Assembly (NCBI RefSeq): GCF_900452865.1
Contig: NZ_UGOZ01000001.1
Location: forward strand, 248,001 to 312,000
Source: Legionella taurinensis
GTDB taxonomy: Bacteria; Pseudomonadota; Gammaproteobacteria; Legionellales; Legionellaceae
Direction: 5' to 3'
Length of the DNA stretch: 64,000 bases
Positions 16,670-24,597 of this stretch are shown one piece after another. Both the position numbers and the translations under genes were made by a program. The notes beneath the pieces are model-generated. The model did not search any database and was not told where the DNA came from. It saw only the letters and a program-made list of their open reading frames with translations. Numbering within the stretch: position 1 is the first letter of the stretch; every line of letters begins with the position of its first letter.

Positions 16670-17683
16670 TTAAGATTCCATCAATTTATGCGGCAGGCTT
16701 TCTAGACGACCGGCCTGCGTAATCACCACATAATTCAACTTGCGCTGCAGTTCGGAGATGGTATCGGAGCCGGCATAAGTTAAACCCGAACGTAAGCCAC
16801 CGATAATATCCGCAATAATGGCATCCTGATTGGTTTTGTAGAGTACTTCAGTTGCTACCCCCTCGGCTGTTTTCCATTCATGCATTTGTCCGAGAAAATC
16901 TTCCTGGGCCTCGCGGGATGCCATGCCGCGGTAGCGTTTGACCAGACGGCCATCTTCTTTTTTAATGACCTCCCCGGGCGTGGGCTCCGTGCCGGCCAAC
17001 ATGCCGCCGATCATGACAAAATCGGCGCCAAAGGCCAAGGCTTTGACGATGTCGCCGGAAGTACGGATACCGCCGTCAGCGACAATGGAGCGATCCGTGC
17101 GGGCGCAATCCTGAATGCAGGTGAGCATGGGAATGCCAAAACCGGTTTTAATCCGCGTGCTGCAGACGGAACCGCCGCCGATACCGGCTTTGATGATGTC
17201 TGCACCGCAGGAGGCTAAGTAATCTGCGCCGGCATAGGTCGCGACATTGCCCGCCATGATGCAGCGGCTACCCAGGAGCTTGCGCAGGTTTTTCAGGGTT
17301 TTACCCACGTATTTGGCATGGGCATGGGCGACGTCAACGCAGAAAAAATCAGCGCCGGCATCGCGCAGGGCTTCGGCACGCTGCAATTCCGCATCCGTGC
17401 AGCCGACGGAGACAAAAACCTGTCCCTGACACTGTTTGAATTCACGAATGTTGTCGTCAATGCTTAAAAAGCGGTGCATGACGCCAATGCCGCCCTTGCT
17501 GTGCATGAAATTAGCCATGTTGCTTTCGGTAATGGTATCCATGTTCGAACTCATGATCGGCAGCTTAAGAGTTAATTTACCGAGGCGATCCGTCATGCCG
17601 ATATTCACTACCCGGCGAGACTCATGATGATTGTAGGCGGGCACCAGCAACACATCATCGAAGGTAATGGCTTGCATACTCAT
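16670..17683 (-). CDS. guaC: GMP reductase
   Basis: A 337-residue IMPDH/GMPR-family barrel. It lacks the CBS pair of IMP dehydrogenase and has the GMP-reductase length. The catalytic Cys lies in [14 protein letters not shown] (about residues 167-180), and the phosphate-binding [19 protein letters not shown] and flap region ([12 protein letters not shown]) are present. It converts GMP to IMP with NADPH, releasing ammonia. The ribosome binding site AGGAGAG is nine bases from ATG 17683; a second ATG two codons later is less well spaced. It is separated by 24 bases from phoH upstream on the same strand, so the two may be cotranscribed. Confidence 0.92.
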   Translation of the reverse strand: MSMQAITFDDVLLVPAYNHHESRRVVNIGMTDRLGKLTLKLPIMSSNMDTITESNMANFMHSKGGIGVMHRFLSIDDNIREFKQCQGQVFVSVGCTDAELQRAEALRDAGADFFCVDVAHAHAKYVGKTLKNLRKLLGSRCIMAGNVATYAGADYLASCGADIIKAGIGGGSVCSTRIKTGFGIPMLTCIQDCARTDRSIVADGGIRTSGDIVKALAFGADFVMIGGMLAGTEPTPGEVIKKEDGRLVKRYRGMASREAQEDFLGQMHEWKTAEGVATEVLYKTNQDAIIADIIGGLRSGLTYAGSDTISELQRKLNYVVITQAGRLESLPHKLMES

Positions 17684-17707
17684 GCGTATTCTCTCCTAAA
17701 ACGCGTA

Positions 17708-19111
17708 CTATAAATGCTCTGCTGCATAATAAGCAAGCCTTGAGCGTTCACCGCGCGTTAGGGTCATGTGGGCACTGTGCTGCCAATGCTTGAAGCGATC
17801 CACCGCAAAGGTTAATCCTGAGGTTGTTTCCGTGAGATAGGGGGTATCAATCTGCTTGATGTCGCCAAGGCAAATGATTTTACTGCCCGGACCCGCACGG
17901 GTGACCAGTGTTTTAATCTGTTTGGAGGTTAGGTTTTGAGCCTCGTCAATGATAATGAACCGATTTAAAAAGGTGCGGCCGCGCATGAAATTGAGTGAGC
18001 GGATTTTAATTTTGTTCTGCAGCAAATCCTGCGTGGCATTTCGGCCAAACGTGCCGCCTTCCTGCGAACTGTGCAGCACCTCGAGGTTATCCATCAAGGC
18101 GCCCATCCAGGGGGTCATTTTTTCTTCTTCGGTTCCGGGTAAAAAGCCGATGTCCTCTCCCACAGGGATGGTCACGCGCGTCATTAAAATTTCGTTGTAG
18201 CGGTTCTGATCAAGGACCTGGGTCAGGCCGGCCGCGATGGTCAGCAGGGTTTTTCCCGTTCCTGCCGAGCCTTGCAGGGTAACAAAATCAATGTCCGGAT
18301 CCAGCAGCATGTTCAAGGCAAAATTCTGCTCACGGTTACGGGCATTGATGCCCCAGACCGAATGCTTGGGTTGAGTGAAATCACGGGCGACCTGCACGAC
18401 GACGCCGTTGGATTCAATGGTTTTAACCATGGCCTGGAACTGATTGTCTTCGGTGCTTAAACAATCATTGTAATTCCACTGATTGGTGAGGGGGCCGGTG
18501 ATGCGGTAAAACGTTTTGCCGTTTTCCTGCCAGGCTTCCATGTTTTTGGAATGCGTATCCCAGAAATTGTTTTCAAGGATGTGCAACCCGCTGTGCAGCA
18601 GATTGACGTCATCCAACACCTGATCATTGTAGTAATCTTCCGCCGGGATGCCGAGAATACCGGCTTTAATCCTGAGATTGATGTCTTTGGAAATAATCAC
18701 CACGGCCCGATCGGGGTGTTTTTTTTGTAAGCCCAACGCCGTGGCGAGCAGGGTATTGTCTGCCTTATGCCCTGGCAGGGAGGTGGGCCGCAACTGCTCA
18801 AACTCGTCGGTCTGGAAAAACAAACGGCCGCTGCTTTTAACGTTTTCCGAGGTTAGAAAGCTTGGAATAGGCAAACCGGCGACGATTTGAGTGTGACTGG
18901 CATTGCTCATCAGTTCCACCAACATGCGGTTGGTTTGCCGTACGTTGCGCGCCACCTCCGAGAGGCCGGTTTTGTGGCTGTCGAGTTCTTCAAGCACCAC
19001 CATCGGCAAATAAATGTCATGCTCCTCAAAGCGGTAGATGGCGGTGGGATCGTGCATGAGGATATTGGTATCCAATACGAATAATTTTCGGCTTTCAGAT
19101 TTGTTTTCCAT
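17708..19111 (-). CDS. PhoH-family protein with N-terminal PIN domain (YlaK type)
   Basis: A 467-residue protein. The N-terminal PIN nuclease domain has the acidic pattern LFVLDTNILMHD ... VLEELDSHK ... DNTLLATAL ... VVIISKD. The C-terminal PhoH ATPase domain has Walker A LQGSAGTGKTLL (about 279-290), VGEDIGFLPGTEEEKM, and Walker B FIIIDEAQN. PIN-PhoH fusions are thought to be RNA helicase/RNase enzymes. A promoter with near-consensus boxes lies just upstream. Confidence 0.92.
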   Translation of the reverse strand: MENKSESRKLFVLDTNILMHDPTAIYRFEEHDIYLPMVVLEELDSHKTGLSEVARNVRQTNRMLVELMSNASHTQIVAGLPIPSFLTSENVKSSGRLFFQTDEFEQLRPTSLPGHKADNTLLATALGLQKKHPDRAVVIISKDINLRIKAGILGIPAEDYYNDQVLDDVNLLHSGLHILENNFWDTHSKNMEAWQENGKTFYRITGPLTNQWNYNDCLSTEDNQFQAMVKTIESNGVVVQVARDFTQPKHSVWGINARNREQNFALNMLLDPDIDFVTLQGSAGTGKTLLTIAAGLTQVLDQNRYNEILMTRVTIPVGEDIGFLPGTEEEKMTPWMGALMDNLEVLHSSQEGGTFGRNATQDLLQNKIKIRSLNFMRGRTFLNRFIIIDEAQNLTSKQIKTLVTRAGPGSKIICLGDIKQIDTPYLTETTSGLTFAVDRFKHWQHSAHMTLTRGERSRLAYYAAEHL

Positions 19112-19138
19112 GGGAATCCCTGTCTACTAAGTCAATTC

Positions 19139-19167
19139 ATTGTGATCAGGGCAGGGAGCACAGTCAA
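19139..19167 (-). promoter_or_regulatory. Promoter of the phoH-like gene
   Basis: Read on the minus strand: -35 TTGACT (19162-19167), 17-base spacer, -10 CACAAT (19139-19144), about 28 bases before ATG 19111. The remainder of the 300-base gap 19112-19412 holds a possible 38-codon ORF (19203-19319) and otherwise nothing I recognise. Confidence 0.55.
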
Positions 19168-19202
19168 GTGAATTCATACCCCGCGCTGAAGATTATGCGG
19201 CT

Positions 19203-19319
19203 TCACGCTTTGTCCATCATGGATCGCTCGAGGCATTGCCGCGCATCAGGGGTGCTCATGGCACTTTGCAGTAAGCAAGGATCGTCTTCTGCAGCGATTT
19301 TACAATGAATGAACGCCAT
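19203..19319 (-). CDS. Possible 38-residue small protein
   Basis: An ORF below the usual size cut-off, encoding 38 residues with three Cys, starting MAFIHCKIAAEDD and ending MMDKA. AAGG lies nine bases before its ATG, a good ribosome binding site for a chance ORF, and it fills the gap between bcp and phoH on their strand. I recognise no homologue, and an ORF this short may be random. Confidence 0.3.
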   Translation of the reverse strand: MAFIHCKIAAEDDPCLLQSAMSTPDARQCLERSMMDKA

Positions 19320-19412
19320 TGCTTAGACCTTGCCAGCATTATCGAAACCCATGGCAAAATGGCAATGGGTTTCGTTCCTGCGATGCAGGGCAAAGGTTGT
19401 CTGCGTGCCCTG

Positions 19413-19877
19413 TTATTGCTGGAGTGATTTCAGGGTGGCAAGCACGTCATCGACATGCCCTGGCACGCTGACTTTGCGCCATTCGTGCCTTAAAATACCC
19501 TGCGGGTCGATGAGGAAAGTACGGCGCTCGATGCCGCGTACTTCTTTACCGTACAGGGACTTCATTTTTATGACATCAAAAAGTTGACAGATTTCTTCGT
19601 CTTTATCGCTGATTAATTCAAAGGGAAACTGCTGGTTGCATTTAAAGCTGTCGTGTGATTTCAGCGAATCACGCGAGATGCCGAAAATTTCAGTGTTCAA
19701 TGCCTGGAAGGCGGGGTAGGCGTCGCGGAAATTTTGTCCTTCCACGGTACAGCCTGGCGTAGAATCCTTGGGGTAAAAATAGAGGACGACCCATTGTCCC
19801 TGATAGTCATTTAAGCTGGCTGAAAGGCCATTGGTTGCGGTAAATGAAAAAGCAGGTAGTTTTTCACCGATATTCAT
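19413..19877 (-). CDS. bcp: Peroxiredoxin of the Bcp/PrxQ family
   Basis: A 154-residue thiol peroxidase. The peroxidatic Cys is in STPGCTVEGQNFRD (about residue 44). The resolving Cys found five residues later in E. coli Bcp is Gln here; a second Cys in SHDSFKCNQQFPF (about residue 80) matches the alternative position used by other PrxQ proteins. It reduces hydroperoxides in the cytoplasm using thioredoxin-like donors. The gene stands alone on the minus strand, diverging from smpB. Confidence 0.92.
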   Translation of the reverse strand: MNIGEKLPAFSFTATNGLSASLNDYQGQWVVLYFYPKDSTPGCTVEGQNFRDAYPAFQALNTEIFGISRDSLKSHDSFKCNQQFPFELISDKDEEICQLFDVIKMKSLYGKEVRGIERRTFLIDPQGILRHEWRKVSVPGHVDDVLATLKSLQQ

Positions 19878-19989
19878 TGTGTATCTTATCCTTACGTGAG
19901 CTCATCTCTATTTAAAATACACGAGAAAAAGACCGTCTGCAAAGCCGGTCAAGAGATGCACTGGATGCGGACAGAATTGCTTTCTGGTG

Positions 19990-19995
19990 TATAAT
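19990..19995 (+). promoter_or_regulatory. -10 box of smpB
   Basis: A perfect TATAAT about 33 bases before the smpB ATG. The -35 region is poor (GCGGAC at 17-base spacing). Confidence 0.45.
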
Positions 19996-20027
19996 TCCTC
20001 CTCTTTGTTAACGATGATAAGCAGATT

Positions 20028-20495
20028 ATGACTACTCACAAAGCGTCAGGCGCCTCCATTGCCGTCAATAAAAAGGCGCGATTTGATTATTATATTGAGG
20101 ATGAACTCGAAGCGGGCATGGTACTTCAAGGTTGGGAAGTCAAAAGCCTGCGCGCCGGAAAGATTAACCTGTCCGATGCGCACGTGATCCTTAAATACGG
20201 CGAGGCCTTTTTGCTCGGTGCGCAAATCCAGCCTCTGCCCACGGCTTCTGCTCACACGCTGCCTGACGCAACCCGCACGCGTAAGCTATTATTAAACAGG
20301 CGTGAATTGAGTAAGCTGATTGGCAGTGTTGAGCGGCAAGGTTACACCATTGTCCCGCTGTCGCTGTACTGGAGCAAAAACCGCATCAAAATCAAAATCG
20401 CGCTGGCGAAGGGTAAGAAAACCCATGACAAGCGCGATGCGATTAAAGATCGCGATTGGCAGCGTGACCGCGCCCGGTTGCTCAAGAAAAAATAA
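20028..20495 (+). CDS. smpB: SsrA-binding protein SmpB
   Basis: A 155-residue protein, the normal SmpB length. Signature stretches are the region around [39 protein letters not shown], and the basic tail [20 protein letters not shown], which becomes a helix in the mRNA channel. SmpB binds tmRNA and brings it to stalled ribosomes for trans-translation. No tmRNA gene is visible next to it. It has its own -10 box upstream. Confidence 0.97.
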   Translation: MTTHKASGASIAVNKKARFDYYIEDELEAGMVLQGWEVKSLRAGKINLSDAHVILKYGEAFLLGAQIQPLPTASAHTLPDATRTRKLLLNRRELSKLIGSVERQGYTIVPLSLYWSKNRIKIKIALAKGKKTHDKRDAIKDRDWQRDRARLLKKK

Positions 20496-20508
20496 CTGAC
20501 TCCATGCG

Positions 20509-20536
20509 TTGACAAGTGTGTACTGTCAGGGATAAT
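20509..20536 (+). promoter_or_regulatory. Promoter of the plaC-like gene
   Basis: Consensus -35 TTGACA (20509-20514), 16-base spacer, -10 GATAAT (20531-20536). Transcription from about 20543 gives a leader of roughly 105 bases before ATG 20648. Confidence 0.6.
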
Positions 20537-20647
20537 GGTGGTAAGTTGCTAGAAATTTGCTGCAAGTTTTTTTCACGCGTGAACCTGACTGAGTAATTTC
20601 TATCGCATTGCAGGGATTCAATGGATTAATGATTCTAAGGAGAGATC

Positions 20648-21949
20648 ATGCCTAATTTTGCCAGACTCTGTAAATGGTTATGTCTTACGCTCGTCTGCCT
20701 GCCCCTCTCACTTCACGCGGGTAAAACCATTCAGTCCATGGTGGTTTTCGGTGACAGCCTGTCCGATACCGGCAACACCACCCACCTGCTGAAAAGTTTA
20801 AGGCAGGAAGAAAGCCCCGCCTACCTGGTTCGTCCCTTAAAAGTCTTTGTCATCAATAAAATGACAGAATTTGCTTATGATTATTACGTCCCGCAAATGG
20901 TACTTGACGCCGGCATTGAGATAGTCAATAACTACTTCGATACGGAATTCGGACCGTTCTTGGCCTCCGTGATCAGTAAAGTGAGAAAAGTACCTGTTCT
21001 GCCGGGCGAACCCTATTGGCAAAATCATTTCTCCAATGGCCGCGTCTGGAATGAATACCTGGCACCCATGCTGGCCCTTGACCGCGAAGACAATGAGGAT
21101 TTCACCAATCAGGCTTTTGGCGGCAGCTGGGCTGTAACCTATGATTATCAACTGACGGTATGGAATCTTATCCGTCATCCGTTAAATACCTTAAAGACCC
21201 TGATCGTGGGTAAACTGATTCCGCCGAGCCTGGGGTTGACGGTACAGGCCTACCTGTTAATGAACGAGGTAGTGGATGATCGCACGGCTTATTTCGTCTT
21301 CACCGGGGCTAACGATTACTTAAATGTGCTGGTGTTTGAAGACAATTACAATCCGGCGGTCATGAGCGCCTACATTGATAATGTACTCGACGGGATTATT
21401 TCAGGTGTAAATAAATTGACAAAAGCAGGCGCACGGCATGTCATCATCATGGGCTTGCCAGACGTTGGCTTTACACCAAAATTTGTTCACACCACCGACA
21501 AGCCAGTATTGAGTGCGGCCATTAAACTGCATAATGAGCGTCTGGCGGCCCGTATTGAAACCCTGCGTCAGGCACAACCCGAGGTTAATTTCCTCTACAT
21601 CGACATCAACCCGCTGTTGCAAAAAGCCCTGGACCATCCAGCCGATTATGGCTTGACTAACATTACGGACGCCTGCATTGACGTCAAACTGCCGATGTTT
21701 GGCGCGTTTGCCGCATCGCCTTATGCACGCAATTACGTCTTGTTGTATGCCCAGGTGCTGCAATACCGCGATGCCAGCTTTAAGCGCGGCGAGCGCAATT
21801 ATCATGTCTGTGATACCCCGGATAATTACCTCTTCTGGGATGAAATTCACCCGACAACACGCGCTCATCGTTACCTGGCTTATGAAATCTGTGAGGTAAT
21901 GAAAGCCAATGGCTATAAAACAAACTGCCAACAACCGTCTACTATTTAG
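20648..21949 (+). CDS. plaC: GDSL phospholipase A/acyltransferase (PlaC-like)
   Basis: A 433-residue exported GDSL enzyme with a signal peptide (1-24). Block I is VVFGDSLSDTGN with Ser37 as nucleophile, block III is FTGANDYL, and block V is DEIHPTTRAH with the catalytic Asp and His. Two Cys (TDACID and YHVCDT) flank a loop near the C-terminus; in L. pneumophila PlaC a disulfide loop is cut by the ProA protease to activate the enzyme. PlaC transfers acyl groups from glycerophospholipids to cholesterol and is type II secreted. AAGGAGAG precedes the ATG. The paralogues PlaA and PlaD are alternatives, but length and Cys positions favour PlaC. Confidence 0.82.
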   Translation: MPNFARLCKWLCLTLVCLPLSLHAGKTIQSMVVFGDSLSDTGNTTHLLKSLRQEESPAYLVRPLKVFVINKMTEFAYDYYVPQMVLDAGIEIVNNYFDTEFGPFLASVISKVRKVPVLPGEPYWQNHFSNGRVWNEYLAPMLALDREDNEDFTNQAFGGSWAVTYDYQLTVWNLIRHPLNTLKTLIVGKLIPPSLGLTVQAYLLMNEVVDDRTAYFVFTGANDYLNVLVFEDNYNPAVMSAYIDNVLDGIISGVNKLTKAGARHVIIMGLPDVGFTPKFVHTTDKPVLSAAIKLHNERLAARIETLRQAQPEVNFLYIDINPLLQKALDHPADYGLTNITDACIDVKLPMFGAFAASPYARNYVLLYAQVLQYRDASFKRGERNYHVCDTPDNYLFWDEIHPTTRAHRYLAYEICEVMKANGYKTNCQQPSTI

Positions 21950-21998
21950 TATATCCGCGGTATTGTGGCATACTTGGCCATTTTTCAAATGATTAAGA

Positions 21999-22024
21999 CG
22001 CCAGCATGCAGGGTCATGCTGGCG
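21999..22024 (+). terminator. Ten-base-pair hairpin between plaC and glmS
   Basis: CGCCAGCATG (21999-22008) pairs perfectly with CATGCTGGCG (22015-22024) around a CAGGGT loop. It sits about 50 bases after plaC and 33 before the glmS ATG. There is no T-run, so it may end plaC transcripts weakly or be a leader structure of glmS. Confidence 0.4.
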
Positions 22025-22057
22025 ACCTGTCAAAAGAATTGGGGTAAGGAGTGAATT

Positions 22058-23872
22058 ATGTGCGGGATTATGGGAGCAACCTCTCAACGTGATATCAGCA
22101 AAATATTACTGGAAGGGTTAAGACGTCTGGAATACCGCGGTTATGATTCTGCCGGCATTGCGGTTATCGACAAGACAGGCCGGCTGAAACGAGTCCGAAT
22201 CCAGGGCAAGGTCCAGGCATTGGCTGACGCCATGCAGGAAGTATCCATCCATGGCACAACCGGCATCGCCCACACGCGTTGGGCAACCCATGGCAAACCC
22301 TGTGAAGAAAATGCCCATCCTCACCTTTCCCACGATGAAATTGCCGTGGTTCACAATGGCATCATTGAAAACTATGAATCCCTGCGTAAAAAATTGCAGA
22401 ACACCGGCTATCAGTTTAATTCTGAAACCGATTCAGAAGTGGCGGCGCACTTAATCCATTACCATTACCAGCAGCATGAAAACCTGTTGACCGCCGTGCA
22501 GGATGCTGCCGCTGAGATGCATGGCGCCTTCGCTCTGGGTGTTATTCACCAGAAACGGCCGCAGGAACTGGTTGCGGTACGCAAAGGAAGTCCCCTGGTT
22601 GTCGGGATGGGGATAGGCGAGCAATTCATTGCCTCTGATCCGCTGGCGCTGCGATCCTTTGCACAATCGGTCATGTTTCTTGATGAAGGCGACAGCGCCC
22701 TGCTGACTGCCAGTGACGTGCATGTTTTTGACCACAGTAAAAAGCCGGTACAACGTCAGCGTCATCCGCTTGATAACGACAGCCAGACCGCCACCAAGGG
22801 CAATTATCGCCATTTTATGCTGAAGGAAATTCACGAACAAAGCAAAGTACTGGCTGATACGCTGGAAGGGCGTATTGTTAGCCTGGACGTGCTCAAGGCC
22901 AGTTTCGGCGAGCATGCGGCGGCGATTTTTCCCGAGGTCAAACAGATTCACATTGTGGCCTGCGGCACCAGTTATCATGCCGGCCTGACGGCCCGCTACT
23001 GGCTTGAATCCCTGACTGGACTGCCCACTCAGGTTGAAATTGCCAGCGAATACCGCTACCGGGATGTGGTCGTCGGCGACAATACCCTGTTCATTGCCAT
23101 TTCCCAATCCGGCGAGACGGCCGATACCTTAGCCGCGTTATACAAGGCAAAATCCTTAAATTATTTATCTACCCTGGCCATTTGTAATGTGGCTACCAGC
23201 ACACTGGTGCGCGAGGCTGAGTGCGTTTTCCTGACACGTGCCGGCATCGAAATCGGTGTGGCCTCGACCAAAGCGTTTACGACGCAATTGGCCGCTTTAT
23301 TGATGCTGTCGGCTGTGCTATGCCGCGATGAGCGGGCAAAAACCGTATTGACGCAGTTGCAGGAATTGCCGGCCTGTTGTGAGCGTGCCTTGAAAATGAA
23401 TAAGGCCATTGAATCGTTGTCTTCTCTTTTTGTGAATAAATCCCATACCTTATTCCTGGGACGAGGTGTGCAATACCCTGTCGCCCTGGAAGGCGCCCTG
23501 AAGCTGAAAGAAATTTCTTACATTCACGCGGAGGCTTACCCTGCCGGTGAATTGAAGCACGGTCCGCTGGCTTTGGTTGACAATGAAATGCCGGTTATTG
23601 CAGTCGCCCCTAATGATGAATTGCTGGATAAACTAAAATCCAATCTGCATGAAGTCAGCGCCCGTGGCGGTCAACTGGTGGTTTTTGTGGATGATTCCCA
23701 GACCTGGGAATCCAATGGCGCACGCCTGATTCCCGTTCCTTCCTGTGGTCAATGGGTGGCGCCCATTGTGTATACCATTCCGCTGCAATTATTGGCTTAT
23801 CACGTGGCAGTGGCCAAAGGAACGGACGTGGACCAGCCACGTAACCTCGCCAAATCGGTGACGGTGGAGTGA
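22058..23872 (+). CDS. glmS: Glutamine-fructose-6-phosphate aminotransferase
   Basis: A 604-residue enzyme of typical length. The chain begins MCGIMGA, so Cys becomes the N-terminal nucleophile of the glutaminase domain after Met removal; RLEYRGYDSAGIAV and HTRWATHGKPCEENAHPH follow. Two SIS sugar-isomerase domains come next (CGTSYHAGLTARYWLE, ISQSGETADTLAAL), and the C-terminus is the standard DQPRNLAKSVTVE. It makes glucosamine-6-phosphate from fructose-6-phosphate and glutamine for peptidoglycan and LPS. AAGGAG is well placed before ATG 22058. The stop overlaps the next gene as GTGA. Confidence 0.98.
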   Translation: MCGIMGATSQRDISKILLEGLRRLEYRGYDSAGIAVIDKTGRLKRVRIQGKVQALADAMQEVSIHGTTGIAHTRWATHGKPCEENAHPHLSHDEIAVVHNGIIENYESLRKKLQNTGYQFNSETDSEVAAHLIHYHYQQHENLLTAVQDAAAEMHGAFALGVIHQKRPQELVAVRKGSPLVVGMGIGEQFIASDPLALRSFAQSVMFLDEGDSALLTASDVHVFDHSKKPVQRQRHPLDNDSQTATKGNYRHFMLKEIHEQSKVLADTLEGRIVSLDVLKASFGEHAAAIFPEVKQIHIVACGTSYHAGLTARYWLESLTGLPTQVEIASEYRYRDVVVGDNTLFIAISQSGETADTLAALYKAKSLNYLSTLAICNVATSTLVREAECVFLTRAGIEIGVASTKAFTTQLAALLMLSAVLCRDERAKTVLTQLQELPACCERALKMNKAIESLSSLFVNKSHTLFLGRGVQYPVALEGALKLKEISYIHAEAYPAGELKHGPLALVDNEMPVIAVAPNDELLDKLKSNLHEVSARGGQLVVFVDDSQTWESNGARLIPVPSCGQWVAPIVYTIPLQLLAYHVAVAKGTDVDQPRNLAKSVTVE

Positions 23873-24531
23873 ATAAAGGAAAACAATTCTGGCACGCGCT
23901 GTGGGAAAGCGGCAATCTGCCTTTCCACCGCCCGTTGGTCAATGACGACTTAATTCAGTTCTGGCCGTCCCTTCAAACGGCGGATAATCCCTCCATTTTA
24001 GTCCCTTTGTGCGGCAAGAGCCTGGATTTGCTGTGGCTGGTGGACCAGGGGGCCACGGTCACTGGCATTGAATTAAGCGAGCTTGCTGTGCAGCAACTGG
24101 CCGCTGAAAATCACCTGCCGCTCAAACAACAGACCATTGACGATTGCCTGTGCTACTCCTCACCGGCGTTAACGCTCTGGGTCCATGATTTGTTTACACT
24201 GCCTCAACGCCTCATTGAACCCGCAGAGGGGCTTTATGATCGCGGAGCGCTCGTGGCCTTGCCTGCGGCGTTACGCGCTGCTTACACGTCTCGCTGTTTG
24301 CAGTGGCTAAAATCAAAAGGCCGCATTTTACTGAAAACCTTAACCTACAATCAGACGCTGATGGAGGGGCCGCCTTACAGCGTCACCCCGGATGAACTAG
24401 CCGCGCTGTACCCAGGCTGTACGCTGCACCTGCTTAAGGAAAGCCACCGCCGCATGGATGAGTCTGATTCGCTGTTTGTCCGCGGGTTGCGGGAGGTTAT
24501 CGATTATGTCTGGTTAATTGAAAGGAATTAA
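23869..24531 (+). CDS. tpm: Thiopurine S-methyltransferase
   Basis: A 220-residue enzyme with a GTG start overlapping the glmS stop. Family hallmarks are the N-terminal FWHALWESGNLPFH, ILVPLCGKSLDLLWLVDQG (SAM binding), VTGIELSELAVQQ and YDRGALVALPAALR. Bacterial members methylate thiopurines and selenium or tellurium compounds using S-adenosylmethionine; the natural substrate is uncertain. Overlap with glmS implies coupled translation. Confidence 0.92.
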   Translation: MNKGKQFWHALWESGNLPFHRPLVNDDLIQFWPSLQTADNPSILVPLCGKSLDLLWLVDQGATVTGIELSELAVQQLAAENHLPLKQQTIDDCLCYSSPALTLWVHDLFTLPQRLIEPAEGLYDRGALVALPAALRAAYTSRCLQWLKSKGRILLKTLTYNQTLMEGPPYSVTPDELAALYPGCTLHLLKESHRRMDESDSLFVRGLREVIDYVWLIERN

Positions 24532-24551
24532 CCAAAGGCCGCAAAGTAGTA

Positions 24552-24557
24552 TATAAT
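24552..24557 (+). promoter_or_regulatory. -10 box of tex
   Basis: A perfect TATAAT 41 bases before the tex ATG, with a partial -35 TTAACC (24528-24533) at 18-base spacing. Confidence 0.5.
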
Positions 24558-24597
24558 GCCTTCGTTTTTTTTATCATCATGTTTTTCGGGGAACTGA

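Noticed and set aside
20496-20647. tmRNA gene next to smpB
   Set aside because: No tRNA-like ends or tag reading frame; the gap contains the plaC promoter and leader.
21950-22057. glmS ribozyme/riboswitch in the glmS leader
   Set aside because: The 108-base gap is too short for the known ribozyme and shows only one hairpin without its conserved core; those ribozymes are known from Gram-positive bacteria.
21401-22087. 228-codon minus-strand ORF over the plaC 3' half and the glmS leader
   Set aside because: Shadow of plaC with no start signals or domain.
22451-23107. 218-codon minus-strand ORF inside glmS
   Set aside because: The opposite strand encodes a fully conserved GlmS; the antisense protein has no recognisable features.
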